Origin: an uncultured Armatimonadota bacterium
Lineage (GTDB): Bacteria; Armatimonadota; Fimbriimonadia; Fimbriimonadales; Fimbriimonadaceae
Direction: 5' to 3'
Assembly: GCA_903927345.1 (NCBI GenBank)
Contig: CAIYMO010000017.1
Location: forward strand, 62,001-126,000
DNA: 64,000 bases
Below the pieces are notes generated by a model. It saw only the letters and a program-made list of their open reading frames with translations, did not search any database and was not told the origin of the DNA. Shown here in pieces: positions 25,713-35,199 of this stretch. The position numbers and the translations under genes are program-made. Position 1 is the first letter of the stretch; each line of letters begins with the position of its first letter.

Positions 25713-26573
25713 ATGCTCAGCCCGCGCGATTTTCGCCTCATCGACAGCCTGCGACTCAATCCAAGCCGGGCGTTCCGAGGTGTCAGCAAGGGTGAAAGAA
25801 TCAGTAAGCGGAAGGGTATCAGCATTGAATTCGCCGACTTTCGCAACTACTCAGAGGGTGACGACTTGCGGCATCTGGACTGGAACGTTCTCGCCCGGCT
25901 CGAAACTCCCGTCCTGCGTACCTACCAAGACGAAGAAGATCTCATCGTCTATCTCCTTGTCGATGGCTCCCCTAGCATGGACTTCGGCGAGCCCAAAAAG
26001 TCTGAGGTCGCCCAAAAGCTTGGGACGGCTCTTGGCAGCATAGCCCTCATCGGAGGTGACGGGGTTAGGCTAGTCCACTACTCCAAACCAAGTCCCCCCG
26101 CCCCAGTTTTAAGGGGCCGATCAAACGTGGCGCAACTGCATGGACGGTTGATTTCTCAAGATAGCGGAACGAACTCTCTCAGCCAATCGCTACAAACTCT
26201 TCTCCGTGGTTCAGTAAAGCCGGGCCTGGTAGTTCTTGTATCAGATGGACTAGATCAAGGCCTTTCTAATGTCATTCGTGCACTCGGTGGGCGAGGATTC
26301 GAAGTCTGGATGGCGCAAATCCTCGACGATGGCGAGCTTTATCCCGACCTAGAAGGCGACCTCCGCATGATTGACTCAGAGGACGGCTCAATCGCGGAGA
26401 TCACGGTCAATCGTGACACCCTTCAGGTCTACCAGCAGAACCTTCAGCAACATATTGAAACGCTCCGAGGAGCAATCCAACGCACCGGCGGGAAGCACCT
26501 AGTTGTCCCAACCTCCGAAGGATTTGAACACACCATCGTTCGAAGAATGAAGCCGGATAGGTGGTTCGGATGA
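25713..26573 (+). CDS. DUF58 (vWA-like) protein
   Basis: The 286-residue protein has the DUF58 block I-E-F-A-D-F-R-N-Y-S-E-G-D-D-L-R-H-L-D-W-N (residues 35-55), where the conserved D-x-R-x-Y and R-x-I/L-D-W are diagnostic. It also has a vWA-like metal site V-D-G-S-P-S-M (D-x-S-x-S). Such proteins sit next to MoxR ATPases in many bacteria, and are thought to be chaperone clients or adaptors. It ends inside the start of the BatA-like gene (ATGA). Confidence 0.93.
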   Translation: MLSPRDFRLIDSLRLNPSRAFRGVSKGERISKRKGISIEFADFRNYSEGDDLRHLDWNVLARLETPVLRTYQDEEDLIVYLLVDGSPSMDFGEPKKSEVAQKLGTALGSIALIGGDGVRLVHYSKPSPPAPVLRGRSNVAQLHGRLISQDSGTNSLSQSLQTLLRGSVKPGLVVLVSDGLDQGLSNVIRALGGRGFEVWMAQILDDGELYPDLEGDLRMIDSEDGSIAEITVNRDTLQVYQQNLQQHIETLRGAIQRTGGKHLVVPTSEGFEHTIVRRMKPDRWFG

Positions 26574-28348
26574 GCTTTCAATCACCAGCAATGCTTTGGC
26601 TTTTTGGCCCCCTCGGAGCGGCAATCTTGGCGCTGTACTTGTTACGGATGCGCCGCCAAGAGATCAAGATTCCCGCCAGCTTCCTCTGGCCAAACCAGAC
26701 CGAAGAAGTCCGCGCAAACAGCCTCTTCCAGCGCTTACGTTTCAACTGGTTGCTGGTCCTTCAACTCCTGATTGCTGCGCTAGTTTGTGTCGCTCTCGCT
26801 CGCCCTCAGTTCAAGCAGAAAGGAATGCTCGGCACCACGACGGTCATCGTTATCGATGCTTCCGCATCCATGAGAGCAACCGATGTCAGTCCCAGCCGAT
26901 TCGAAAACGCCAAGCAAATGGCGACCGAAGCCATCGCCAACGCTGGTGTGGGTGACCAAATTGCCATCCTAACCGCCGCAAACACACCCCAAGTAGCGAG
27001 TCCCCTCTCAAACGACTCCCAGGCGCACCGCTCCGCACTTGCCCAACTCAAGCCGACCGACACCGAGGGAGACATGGGTGAAGCCCTCCGACTAGCCGCT
27101 GCCCTCATCAGCGGAATCGACGGTGCAAGAATCCTTGTCCTGTCGGATGGATGTTTTACAAAAATCAGCGAGTTCTCCCCTGGAAAGGCTGCCGTCGTCT
27201 ACAAGAAGATCGGCACCCGTCAAGAGAACTTGGCAATCCAATCGCTCGGCGCCACCAAGAGCCCCAGAGGCACCGAAGTCTATTGCGGGGTCAAAAACTT
27301 CGGCCTCAATGAAGCCCAGACCGAGGTCGCAATCTACGCCGACAACAAGCTGATTCACGCTCAAAAGCTTAAAGTTCCAAGCCTAAACAGCGCCGGGATC
27401 CGCTGCCTCGCACCAGCTGGGACCATGATTCTGCGAGCCGAAAGCTCAGCCTCCGATTTGCTAGATGCAGACAATCGGCTCACTACAGCCGTCACCCCCA
27501 CCGCGAGTCTCAGGGTGCTCCTGGTTTCCCGCGCGGACCCCTTCCTCGAACGCGCCCTTCTCCTCGATCCCCGGGTCAGTCTCGACACATCGAAAGAGCT
27601 TCCGCTGGGCGAAGGAAAAGGCAAACCCTCCCAATATGATCTCATCGTCTTTGACGGAATCCAGGCTGTGCCGGTTGAAAGCCGAGGCGTTCTCTCATTC
27701 GGATCCGGCAAGGGTCGCATCCAGACTCCGCAGGCTGACGAAGTAACGAGCCATCCAATCACAAGCGGAATCGGCCTCGAAAACCTCTTTATCGACTCAG
27801 CGAAACAATTAGAGCTTCCCACCGAAGCAACCGTCTTAGCTTCCAGCAACAACCAGCCGCTTCTCGCCATCGCCGAAGCGCCCCAAAGAAGGGTCTGGGT
27901 TGGCTTCGAGCCAATGAATAGCGATTTCCCACTTCAGGTCGGCTTCCCCATCTTCATCGCCAACGTCCTCGACTTCGTCGGAGCGGGTGCCCAGTCCGGG
28001 GAGATCGTAACCCAAACCGGTAGGAGCATGACCTACCGAACGACCCAAGCCCTTAAGCTGGAGTCTCCTAACCGTCCGTCAATCAAGCTCGAACCGACGG
28101 AAGGTCTGGTCACAGTTTCTGGCCTACCAGACGCCGGGGAATACAAACTCGGAGACCAACGTCTAACGGTCAACTTGCGTTCCGACACTGAGTCAGACAT
28201 CGCTCCCAAAACCGACATCTCGTTCGGTCAAGCAACCGTCAAAGCAACCCAGACTCCGTACCGTTTGGCCGACTTCTGGCGCATGCTTGCGCTTCTCGCC
28301 CTCGCCGTGCTGGCCTTCGAATGGTGGTTCTATGCGAGGAAGAGTTGA
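26570..28348 (+). CDS. BatA-like vWA membrane protein
   Basis: I start at ATG 26570, inside the stop of the DUF58 gene (ATGA); a GTG at 26561 adds three residues. The 592-residue protein has two N-terminal helices (about 8-25, 55-75) flanking the typical A-R-P-Q segment and F-L-W-P. The vWA domain begins V-I-V-I-D-A-S-A-S-M, an intact D-x-S-x-S metal site, with V-L-S-D-G further on. The later half is beta-rich, includes a GATase-like segment (Y-D-L-I-V-F-D-G), and one C-terminal helix (about 570-588) closes the protein. This order matches BatA-like proteins with the vWA domain outside the membrane. Confidence 0.9.
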   Translation: MSFQSPAMLWLFGPLGAAILALYLLRMRRQEIKIPASFLWPNQTEEVRANSLFQRLRFNWLLVLQLLIAALVCVALARPQFKQKGMLGTTTVIVIDASASMRATDVSPSRFENAKQMATEAIANAGVGDQIAILTAANTPQVASPLSNDSQAHRSALAQLKPTDTEGDMGEALRLAAALISGIDGARILVLSDGCFTKISEFSPGKAAVVYKKIGTRQENLAIQSLGATKSPRGTEVYCGVKNFGLNEAQTEVAIYADNKLIHAQKLKVPSLNSAGIRCLAPAGTMILRAESSASDLLDADNRLTTAVTPTASLRVLLVSRADPFLERALLLDPRVSLDTSKELPLGEGKGKPSQYDLIVFDGIQAVPVESRGVLSFGSGKGRIQTPQADEVTSHPITSGIGLENLFIDSAKQLELPTEATVLASSNNQPLLAIAEAPQRRVWVGFEPMNSDFPLQVGFPIFIANVLDFVGAGAQSGEIVTQTGRSMTYRTTQALKLESPNRPSIKLEPTEGLVTVSGLPDAGEYKLGDQRLTVNLRSDTESDIAPKTDISFGQATVKATQTPYRLADFWRMLALLALAVLAFEWWFYARKS

Positions 28349-31143
28349 TTAGGTTTGCCTCCCTCGAATACCTACTCTTGGTGCTCCCACTCGGGGCGAG
28401 TCTGTATTTCGGGCACCGCATGATCCGGGGAATGGCAAAACGCCGTAAACGCGTCGCCCTCATCCTCCGAGGATTGATCTACGTCCTGCTTGTCTTGTCC
28501 GTAATGGGACCTGTTTTGTACCGTCTAAACCAAGGAGCATGTACAGTCTTCCTCGTTGATCGTTCCGATTCAATCACGGATCGAGATCGTCAAAGACAGG
28601 ACGAGTTCATCGAACGTGCGATCGCCACAATGCCAGATGGTGACCAAGCCGCAATCGTCGCGTTCGGCGCGAACGCCGTCATCGAGTCAGCCCCCGCAGG
28701 TCGTCGCCAACTCCGCCGGATTGAATCCAAGGTCGAAGCCACAAACTCAAACTTAGCCGGAGCGCTACGATTAGCGAGCGCCATATTCCCTCCCGGGAAA
28801 GCTCGAAGAGCGGTCGTCCTAAGTGACGGAAACGAGACCCAAGGCGAGCTCAAAGCCGCCGCCACGACCGCAAAATCCGACACGATCGAACTCGACTTCG
28901 TCGCCCTCGGTGGAGATAAGACTGGTGCCGAAGCTCTCATCAGTAGCCTCGAACTCCCCGATTCTGGCAAGGCAGATCAACCGTTCGACCTGAAAGTGCA
29001 AATCGAATCCAAGGGCATCAGTTCAGGCACCTTGATCATCGACCGAGACGGAACGATCATCGACCGTCGACAAGTCTCGCTCCATGACGGTCACAACACA
29101 CTGATGGTCAAGCAAACGGTCAAGGACGTCGGTCTGGTCCGCTATCGTGCAACTCTTCAGGCAAACGGCGACACCGACCCAAGAAACAATGTTGGCGCCG
29201 GATTCATCAACGTTCGTGGTCGACCCAAGTTACTTCTGGTTCAAGCTAACGCAAAGGATAAATCCCTTTTTGATGCTCTCCTGAAGGGAGGGCTCAACGT
29301 GGACCTCGTCTTTCCCGGCTCCCTCCCAAGTCGTCGTGAACAACTACAGGCGTACGACAGCATCCTTCTCAACGATATCAACGCCACCCTAATCCCTCCC
29401 ACAACCCAAGAAGCGATCGTGAGCGCCGCCCGAGACAGCGGAGTCGGCTTGGCGATGATCGGCGGAGAGGACTCCTTCCTCCCAGGTGGATGGTACGGAA
29501 CCGCGATCACCGAAGCCCTACCCGTCGACCTCAACATTCGCCAAAAGAAGTCGCTTGCTGCTGCATCCGTCCTCATCATCGCAGACTGCTCGGGTTCGAT
29601 GGGCCAAGAGGAGGACGGGGTCACCAAAATCAAACTCGCCTCCAGGGCCGCCGAAGAAACCATCAAGATGCTCGGTCCAATGGATCGCATCGCCGTCGCC
29701 GGAAGCAGTGACGGAATCGAAATCGTCGCTCCCATGCAAAGCGCCGCCAATAAAGAAGCCGCAATCAACGGAGCGAGAAAGCTCGCCGTCACCGGCGGCG
29801 GAATCTACATCCGACCGAGCATCCTCAAAGCAGAGGAAATCCTTAAAAGCGAGCCCAGCAAAACGCGCCACTTCATCCTCCTTGCCGACGGTGCCGACTC
29901 AACAGATTGGGAAGGCGCCCTCCAAACCGCAGCCCGAATGCGAGCCCAGAAGATCACAACCTCTGTCGTCGCTATCGGTGACGGCAAGGACGTTCCCGAC
30001 CTCCGCAAATTAGCCGCCATCGGTGGAGGAAGATTCTATCTCGCGCTCAAGGCAAATCAGTTGCCCGCCATCTTCACCCAGGACACCTCCGTCATGTCTC
30101 GAAGCGCCATTGAAGAAGGTGCCTTCGTCCCCAAAGTAACCCAACTCGACGACTCGATCCGCGGAGTATTTGATGGCGGCGCACCACCACTCCTCGCCTA
30201 CTGTCTCACCGAACCCAAACCGCTCGCCAAGGTCATCCTAAAGTCCAAGAAAGATGATCCTCTGCTCCTCCAAGGACGCGCCGGGCTCGCTCAAACTATG
30301 GCCTTCACCAGCGACGCCAAAGCTCGCTGGGCGAGGGGCTGGATTGGCTGGGACGGCTTCGCTACATTCTGGTCACAGCAGGTCCGAGCAATCGGGCGGC
30401 AGTCCCCCGAAAACAACTATCAAGTCTCCGTCGTTGAAGCGGGTGGGAAGTCCAAAGTATCCATTGATGGTCGCGATAAAGCAGGCAACCTGCTCGACGC
30501 GCCGTCCACACCTGTCCGAATCTCCTCACCCGACGGCAAGAGCAAAGAGCTCGTCCTGCTCCAAACCGCTCCCGGCACCTACGAAGGTGAGTTCGATGTG
30601 ACCGCGATGGGTAGCTACATCGTCAGCGTCGTCGAACCAGACGGAAAAGGTGGAAACAAAATCCAAACCGCCGGCGTGTCCGTCGCCTACCCGCCCGAGT
30701 ACCGAGTGCTCCGAACAAACCGCGCACTCCTTAGCGAAGCCGCCAAGCTCACCGGTGGTCGAGAGCTGGTCAAACCGGAAGATGTCCACGCCAAGAACGC
30801 GATCCCTGGCCAATCACTCACCGAAATGTGGTCCACGTTTCTCTTAGCGGCCCTCCTGCTGCTGCCGTTCGATATCGCAAATCGTCGTCTATCGGTCTCC
30901 ATTTGGCAGCTCTTCAATCGAAGACCAAAGGCATCAACGACCCCTGAAGTCACTCGCCTTCAGACTCTCAAAACGATCAAAAAGGTCAAGCGAAGCCCCG
31001 TACAAACCCCTGCCACACCGATGCAGATCAGTCGTCCCGAGCCCATCCAACCGGAGACCGAACCCGCAGAGTCAAAGCCCAACCCCGAAAGCGCCGGATC
31101 GGCATTGTTAGAAGCTAGGCGCAAGCGAGATCGCTCAGAGTAG
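28345..31143 (+). CDS. Double-vWA protein with glutamine-amidotransferase-like module
   Basis: I start at TTG 28345, which overlaps the previous stop (TTGA) and follows GAGGAAGAG; an ATG at 28321 is the alternative. The resulting M-I-R-F-A-S-L-E-Y-L-L-L-V-L-P start is typical of BatA-type proteins. The 932-residue product has N-terminal helices, vWA domain 1 (F-L-V-D-R-S-D-S, intact D-x-S-x-S), an Ig-like part, a GATase-like module (M-I-G-G-E-D-S-F-L-P-G-G), vWA domain 2 (I-A-D-C-S-G-S-M), a beta-rich part, a closing helix (about 825-845) and a basic Pro-rich cytoplasmic tail. It ends the nine-gene operon and overlaps the convergent ABC-like gene by 9 bp. Confidence 0.9.
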   Translation: MIRFASLEYLLLVLPLGASLYFGHRMIRGMAKRRKRVALILRGLIYVLLVLSVMGPVLYRLNQGACTVFLVDRSDSITDRDRQRQDEFIERAIATMPDGDQAAIVAFGANAVIESAPAGRRQLRRIESKVEATNSNLAGALRLASAIFPPGKARRAVVLSDGNETQGELKAAATTAKSDTIELDFVALGGDKTGAEALISSLELPDSGKADQPFDLKVQIESKGISSGTLIIDRDGTIIDRRQVSLHDGHNTLMVKQTVKDVGLVRYRATLQANGDTDPRNNVGAGFINVRGRPKLLLVQANAKDKSLFDALLKGGLNVDLVFPGSLPSRREQLQAYDSILLNDINATLIPPTTQEAIVSAARDSGVGLAMIGGEDSFLPGGWYGTAITEALPVDLNIRQKKSLAAASVLIIADCSGSMGQEEDGVTKIKLASRAAEETIKMLGPMDRIAVAGSSDGIEIVAPMQSAANKEAAINGARKLAVTGGGIYIRPSILKAEEILKSEPSKTRHFILLADGADSTDWEGALQTAARMRAQKITTSVVAIGDGKDVPDLRKLAAIGGGRFYLALKANQLPAIFTQDTSVMSRSAIEEGAFVPKVTQLDDSIRGVFDGGAPPLLAYCLTEPKPLAKVILKSKKDDPLLLQGRAGLAQTMAFTSDAKARWARGWIGWDGFATFWSQQVRAIGRQSPENNYQVSVVEAGGKSKVSIDGRDKAGNLLDAPSTPVRISSPDGKSKELVLLQTAPGTYEGEFDVTAMGSYIVSVVEPDGKGGNKIQTAGVSVAYPPEYRVLRTNRALLSEAAKLTGGRELVKPEDVHAKNAIPGQSLTEMWSTFLLAALLLLPFDIANRRLSVSIWQLFNRRPKASTTPEVTRLQTLKTIKKVKRSPVQTPATPMQISRPEPIQPETEPAESKPNPESAGSALLEARRKRDRSE

Positions 31144-31974
31144 TGATGCCAGAACATCGCCGAGCGAAGGGCGCCGAATCAGCGTGCACCGCACGTCTCC
31201 ATATCCGGCGATCATCAGCTTCTGGGCCATCTCCTGACCCTCAAAGGTCTCAACCCGAAGCCCCTCAGCAGTCTCCGTCACCTTAATCGCAAACGGCTCC
31301 ACCATCGAGCGAATCGCGTGAGATCGGGTGGTCTCAATAATCACTTCCCCCGGAACTGTGCGGGATCGCAAAGCCTCGATCGAAGACGACGCACGGAAGC
31401 TAGAGTCCTTCATCACGACAACGCCGTCGCATTGCTCAATGATGTCCACCTGGTTCGTACTGATTAGGTGAATCACGCCCTGTTCGCGCCTGTTCTTGCT
31501 TAGCCCTGCCAAAACGTCTCGGCGAGTCTTCGGGTCAATCAGATCGATCAGCATATCGATCATAACGACCGGGCTGTCCTCACAAAATGCGGGAAGCAGG
31601 CACATCGCCGCGAGCTGGCCAGGGCTCGCATCAGCCACCGAAGCCGCACGATCTTCCCAAAGTCCGCAGATTGTCAATGCCTCGCTGGCTCTCGAGGCAA
31701 CCGAAGCGCCTCCCTTCATCCTCGCCAGTGAATCCAGCCGACCCCGCTTCGGGATCTGCCGCTCATCAAGAAGTCGAATATTGGTATTCGGTGAGAACGA
31801 CCCAAGCGCTGGCCGCAGCTGGCTCGCTAAGACCCGCAGAAGGGCGGTTTTGCCCGACCCCGCGGTGCCCACCACCGCAATGGCCTGTCCCGGCATCACT
31901 TCCAGACTAAGACTCGTTCCTCCCTTGACTAGGGCAAGATTCTCGATTCTGAGTCCGGAAGCGGCGCTACTCAT
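31135..31974 (-). CDS. Degenerate ABC-type ATPase (probable pseudo-enzyme)
   Basis: The 279-residue protein keeps a Walker A G-T-A-G-S-G-K-T (36-43) but departs elsewhere: the signature reads A-S-P-G-Q (116-120), Walker B is V-V-M-I-D followed by Met (141) instead of the catalytic Glu, and the H-loop position holds Asn (S-T-N, 172-174). It also has a C-terminal part with V-x-E-T and G-D-V-R-C. ATP binding is plausible; hydrolysis is doubtful. No permease is adjacent. It is the last gene of a minus-strand run with a glycosyltransferase, Trm112-like, aroQ and M24 peptidase genes, overlapping the peptidase gene by 4 bp. Confidence 0.82.
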   Translation of the reverse strand: MSSAASGLRIENLALVKGGTSLSLEVMPGQAIAVVGTAGSGKTALLRVLASQLRPALGSFSPNTNIRLLDERQIPKRGRLDSLARMKGGASVASRASEALTICGLWEDRAASVADASPGQLAAMCLLPAFCEDSPVVMIDMLIDLIDPKTRRDVLAGLSKNRREQGVIHLISTNQVDIIEQCDGVVVMKDSSFRASSSIEALRSRTVPGEVIIETTRSHAIRSMVEPFAIKVTETAEGLRVETFEGQEMAQKLMIAGYGDVRCTLIRRPSLGDVLASLL

Positions 31975-33047
31975 GCCATGGGGAGCTCAAGAAGCTCTTT
32001 GGTGCTGCCTGTAAGGTTGATGACGCCATCTTCGGTAACAACAACGTTGTCCTCAATGCGACATCCACCCCAGCCCTCGAGGTACACGCCCGGCTCCACA
32101 GTCCAAACCTGCCCCGGCTCAAGAACTGTTTTGCTTCCGATGCCAAGGCGACCGGTGTCGTGAACCAGAATCCCGAGTCCGTGTCCGAGTCCGTGTCCAA
32201 AGTGCTTCGCAAGTCCGATCTCATCAAAGACTTCGCGAGCCTTCGCGTCCACCGACTCCGCAACCACTCCGGCCTTCATCATCTCAATCGACGAAAGCTG
32301 GGCCTTAAGAACTTGGTTATACACCTCTCGGGTCCGCTCGTCAGCCTTGCCGACGACGACGGTGCGAGTCATATCGGCGCAGTACCCATCAAGCTTCGCA
32401 CCGAAGTCCATCGTCACAAACTCACCCAAGGCGAGCAGCTTGTCTGTCGCCTTGCCGTGCGGTCGAGCACTGTTGGGTCCCGAAACGACGATCGGTTCAA
32501 ACGCCATATGTCCACCCTGTCGGCGGATGAAGAATTCCATCTCCAGCTGGATCTCGTACTCAGAGATCCCTGGTTGGATCAACCGGATCAGGTGGTCAAA
32601 CGTTGCATCTGTGAGCTCACAGGATCGCTTAATCTTCGCAATCTCCTCAGCGCTCTTCACCATGCGCAGATTCTCAACTACATCGCCCAACGGCTTCAAA
32701 GCAACCGTATCGAGCTTTTCGTTCCAGGTCAGGAACTGCGCGTAAGTTGTGTTCACTGACTCAAAACCAAGCTCCTTAACCCCTAGGTCAACCAAAATCT
32801 CGGTCAAAGCCTGAATCCCGGTCTTCGGAGTCGAAAAACTTCGAATCTCGATTCCCGAAACTTGCTCCTGAGCCTGAATGGTGTAGCGGCTATCGGTGAG
32901 GAACACTGCATCGAAGGCAGTGACCACGACATAGCCGAATGATCCCGTAAATCCGGTGAGCCAAAAGACATTCGTCGGAGATGAAATCAGAGCGGCCGAG
33001 AAGCCGTTATGCGCGAGAGCGGAGCGCAAGCGAGCGAGATTAGACAT
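31971..33047 (-). CDS. M24 family metallopeptidase (Xaa-Pro aminopeptidase/dipeptidase type)
   Basis: The 358-residue protein has the full pita-bread metal site: [16 protein letters not shown] (two Asp ligands), H-G-L-G-H-G-L-G (His), T-V-E-P-G-V-Y (Glu) and E-D-N-V-V-V-T (Glu). The creatinase-type N-terminal domain is present. Whether it prefers X-Pro amino ends (PepP) or dipeptides (PepQ) is not clear; length and N-domain favour the Xaa-Pro aminopeptidase group. aroQ ends by one base overlap with its start, so the two are coupled, a common genome neighbourhood (aroQ-pepP-efp). Confidence 0.93.
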   Translation of the reverse strand: MSNLARLRSALAHNGFSAALISSPTNVFWLTGFTGSFGYVVVTAFDAVFLTDSRYTIQAQEQVSGIEIRSFSTPKTGIQALTEILVDLGVKELGFESVNTTYAQFLTWNEKLDTVALKPLGDVVENLRMVKSAEEIAKIKRSCELTDATFDHLIRLIQPGISEYEIQLEMEFFIRRQGGHMAFEPIVVSGPNSARPHGKATDKLLALGEFVTMDFGAKLDGYCADMTRTVVVGKADERTREVYNQVLKAQLSSIEMMKAGVVAESVDAKAREVFDEIGLAKHFGHGLGHGLGILVHDTGRLGIGSKTVLEPGQVWTVEPGVYLEGWGGCRIEDNVVVTEDGVINLTGSTKELLELPMA

Positions 33048-33502
33048 TAAACAACTTCCTTTTGCAAATTAAGCAAAGCTTGGATCGCGAGCACATAGCC
33101 AAAGCCACCAAATCCCACCACTTGACCAACACATACGGGAGCGATGACGCTTTTGTGCCGGAATTCCTCTCGAGCGTGGACATTCGACAAGTGAACTTCA
33201 ACAACCGGAAGTCGAACGCTCGACAAAGCATCGCGCAAGGCGATGGAATAGTGAGTCAGTCCGCCTGGGTTGATGACGATACCATCCGCCCACTTTCGGT
33301 GCTCCTGAATCGTATCGATCAGAATTCCTTCTGAGTTCGACTGAATGATGCGAGACTCAATGTTCAGGCGAGCGCACTCGGCCTTGATATCGTCATCAAT
33401 GTCGTCCAGCGGCTTCTTACCATAAACATCTGGCTCCCGAAACCCGGTTAGGTTCAGGTTGGGTCCGTGAAGGACAAGGACCTTGAAAATTGATTCACTC
33501 AT
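33047..33502 (-). CDS. aroQ: 3-dehydroquinate dehydratase, type II
   Basis: AroQ performs the third step of the shikimate pathway in the cytoplasm. The 151-residue length is standard. Visible are [18 protein letters not shown] with the catalytic Tyr27, the Q-S-N-S-E-G and [10 protein letters not shown] substrate loops, and V-E-V-H-L-S-N with the catalytic His. ATG 33502 overlaps the upstream Trm112-like stop (8 bp). Confidence 0.96.
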   Translation of the reverse strand: MSESIFKVLVLHGPNLNLTGFREPDVYGKKPLDDIDDDIKAECARLNIESRIIQSNSEGILIDTIQEHRKWADGIVINPGGLTHYSIALRDALSSVRLPVVEVHLSNVHAREEFRHKSVIAPVCVGQVVGFGGFGYVLAIQALLNLQKEVV

Positions 33503-33674
33503 CAGCGTCTACGATTCTATCCTCTGGGAGCAGTTGGGGAATGCCCTCAACGATGGGATATCGGTCTCCGGTCACCGTACAGATCAAAAAATCTCCCTCT
33601 CGGCGGAACGGAGGTCGGTTAGGGTGATTCGGATTCCCAAGGATTTCTAAGAGTCGCTCGTCAAACGTCGGCAT
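33495..33674 (-). CDS. Trm112/UPF0434-like small protein lacking the zinc cysteines
   Basis: This 59-residue frame begins at ATG 33674, inside the glycosyltransferase 3' end (28 bp overlap), and ends in aroQ's start. Its sequence pattern is UPF0434 (YcaR/Trm112): D-E-R-L-L-E-I-L at residues 5-12 and [15 protein letters not shown] at 37-51, matching the family's L-L-E-I-L-A-C-P and Y-P-I-x-x-G-I-P-V-L-L. The usual C-P-x-C is replaced by G-N-P-N-H, so zinc binding looks lost; only Cys32 remains. Family members activate methyltransferases or act as adaptors. Confidence 0.78.
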   Translation of the reverse strand: MPTFDERLLEILGNPNHPNRPPFRREGDFLICTVTGDRYPIVEGIPQLLPEDRIVDADE

Positions 33675-34723
33675 GCTTCCTCATAGGCGCGGACATGCTG
33701 TCGCGCCGATTCTGACCAAGAGAACTGCTGATCTCGAGCAAATCCCCGCTGGCGCAGGTCTTCCAGTGTACTAGGCTCACGAAGCAGACCAGCGATGGCC
33801 TCCGACCAGTCTGCCGCGGCATAGCTGTTCATTACCCGAGCCGCCTTCCCGGCAACCTCGGGCATCGCACCACCCATCCCGCAAATCACCGGACATCCAC
33901 AACCAAACGCCTCGACAAGCGGAATTCCAAAGCCTTCATGAAGGCTCGGTGCAAGATACAACGATGCCGACGAATAGAGTGCCGAAAGCTGATGCTCGCT
34001 CACGTAACCAACGGGCTGAACTCGAGCCGACGATAAAGGATGGGTCGCCTTACCGGTAACCACCAACTTGTGAGGAAGTTCGCTGGGCAAACTGTTGACG
34101 GCCGCCACCGCAAGTTCTTGGTTCTTCCGCGCCCAGTTCGTCCCCACGGTCAACAAGAACGGTGCCTGAACCCCGAGTTCGCGAAGCACCTGTTCACACT
34201 CCGTTACTTCAACGGGCTTAATCCATGGTGGACGTGCATTATGCGCAACCACAACCTTCCCCTTCGCCGCCGGCAGGAACCGCTCAATCTCTGCTTTCGA
34301 TGTATTGCTGACTGTAATAATTCTCTTCGCCGCTTTCGCTGCAAGCGGAATCGACTTACGCAATGATCGCAAATCGCCTTCGGAGAACCACTCCGGGCCA
34401 ATGAAGAACGAAGTGTCGTGAATGGTCGTCACACCATTTTTTGCGAGCGGGCTCAGCGAATACTGAACGTGAAGAACGTCGGCCTTGACCTTTCTCGCTG
34501 CCATCGGTAACTTCACCAAACTCCACATCCGACCCTCTCCGGGAACCACCACCCAAGAACAATTCGGGCCAAACGGAACTTCCCGTGGACGTGGCTTGTT
34601 GGATATAAAGATAATCTCGTGTTCAGAATGTTCGCGAATCAGAGTTTCGACCAGACAGGTCCAGTAGGTGCTGTCGCCGGTGTTTGTCCCACTGATTAAT
34701 CGAGCATCAATCGCAATTCTCAT
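33647..34723 (-). CDS. Glycosyltransferase family 4-like (GT-B fold)
   Basis: The 358-residue protein starts M-R-I-A-I-D-A-R-L-I-S-G and has a GT-B donor site L-A-P-S-L-H-E-G-F-G-I-P-L-V-E-A-F-G-C-G-C-P-V-I with the E-x-F-G-x-P-x-x-E-A motif of GT4 enzymes. AAGGAG lies 9 nt before its ATG. It heads a minus-strand run ending with the degenerate ABC ATPase. It probably adds a sugar from a nucleotide donor to an envelope glycan; the acceptor is unknown. Confidence 0.92.
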   Translation of the reverse strand: MRIAIDARLISGTNTGDSTYWTCLVETLIREHSEHEIIFISNKPRPREVPFGPNCSWVVVPGEGRMWSLVKLPMAARKVKADVLHVQYSLSPLAKNGVTTIHDTSFFIGPEWFSEGDLRSLRKSIPLAAKAAKRIITVSNTSKAEIERFLPAAKGKVVVAHNARPPWIKPVEVTECEQVLRELGVQAPFLLTVGTNWARKNQELAVAAVNSLPSELPHKLVVTGKATHPLSSARVQPVGYVSEHQLSALYSSASLYLAPSLHEGFGIPLVEAFGCGCPVICGMGGAMPEVAGKAARVMNSYAAADWSEAIAGLLREPSTLEDLRQRGFARDQQFSWSESARQHVRAYEEACRRLTSDS

Positions 34724-34806
34724 CGTGAGTCACTCCTTGGCAAGAAACTTGCGAGCATCAACATCTTCTACAATAGTCTAACGAATCGCAATTATTCACA
34801 CACACC

Positions 34807-35199
34807 ATGAAACAACGTAAATCACCCGTCGCCCTCATTACTGTCGCCGTCTTCGCGGCAATCGGCTTGATGATCGCAGCAAAGCCGTTCGGCGAAGAGC
34901 GCCTTTCCACGGAAGAGAAGATGCAGTTGGCTCAAGAGAGACAAGCTGCTGAACAACGTGCAAAGATGGCAAATGCCCCAGCTCCTAAGGCTGACGGCAA
35001 GAAAGAACAAAGCGATCTCACCGCACAAATGGCAGCTTCAGTTCAAAGTGACTCTGCTAAAGCAAAGCGCCAGGGTCCTCGCGCAGTTGACGAAAATGCC
35101 CTGCCAGAAAATCCTGTCGTGATCAAGCCCGAAGACAAGGTGTACATTCCTAAGCCGAACAGCGCATCTACTTCGAGCCAGTGGTACGACAAGAACTAA
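34807..35199 (+). CDS. Small single-helix membrane protein of unknown function
   Basis: The 130-residue protein has one N-terminal helix (residues 8-25), then a Gln/Glu/Ala-rich helical stretch, an Ala/Pro/Lys linker and a polar C-terminus. No family is recognised. It is the only plus-strand gene in this part and its end overlaps the convergent FecE-type gene by 32 bp, which is long for convergent genes and may limit how both are expressed at once. Confidence 0.6.
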   Translation: MKQRKSPVALITVAVFAAIGLMIAAKPFGEERLSTEEKMQLAQERQAAEQRAKMANAPAPKADGKKEQSDLTAQMAASVQSDSAKAKRQGPRAVDENALPENPVVIKPEDKVYIPKPNSASTSSQWYDKN

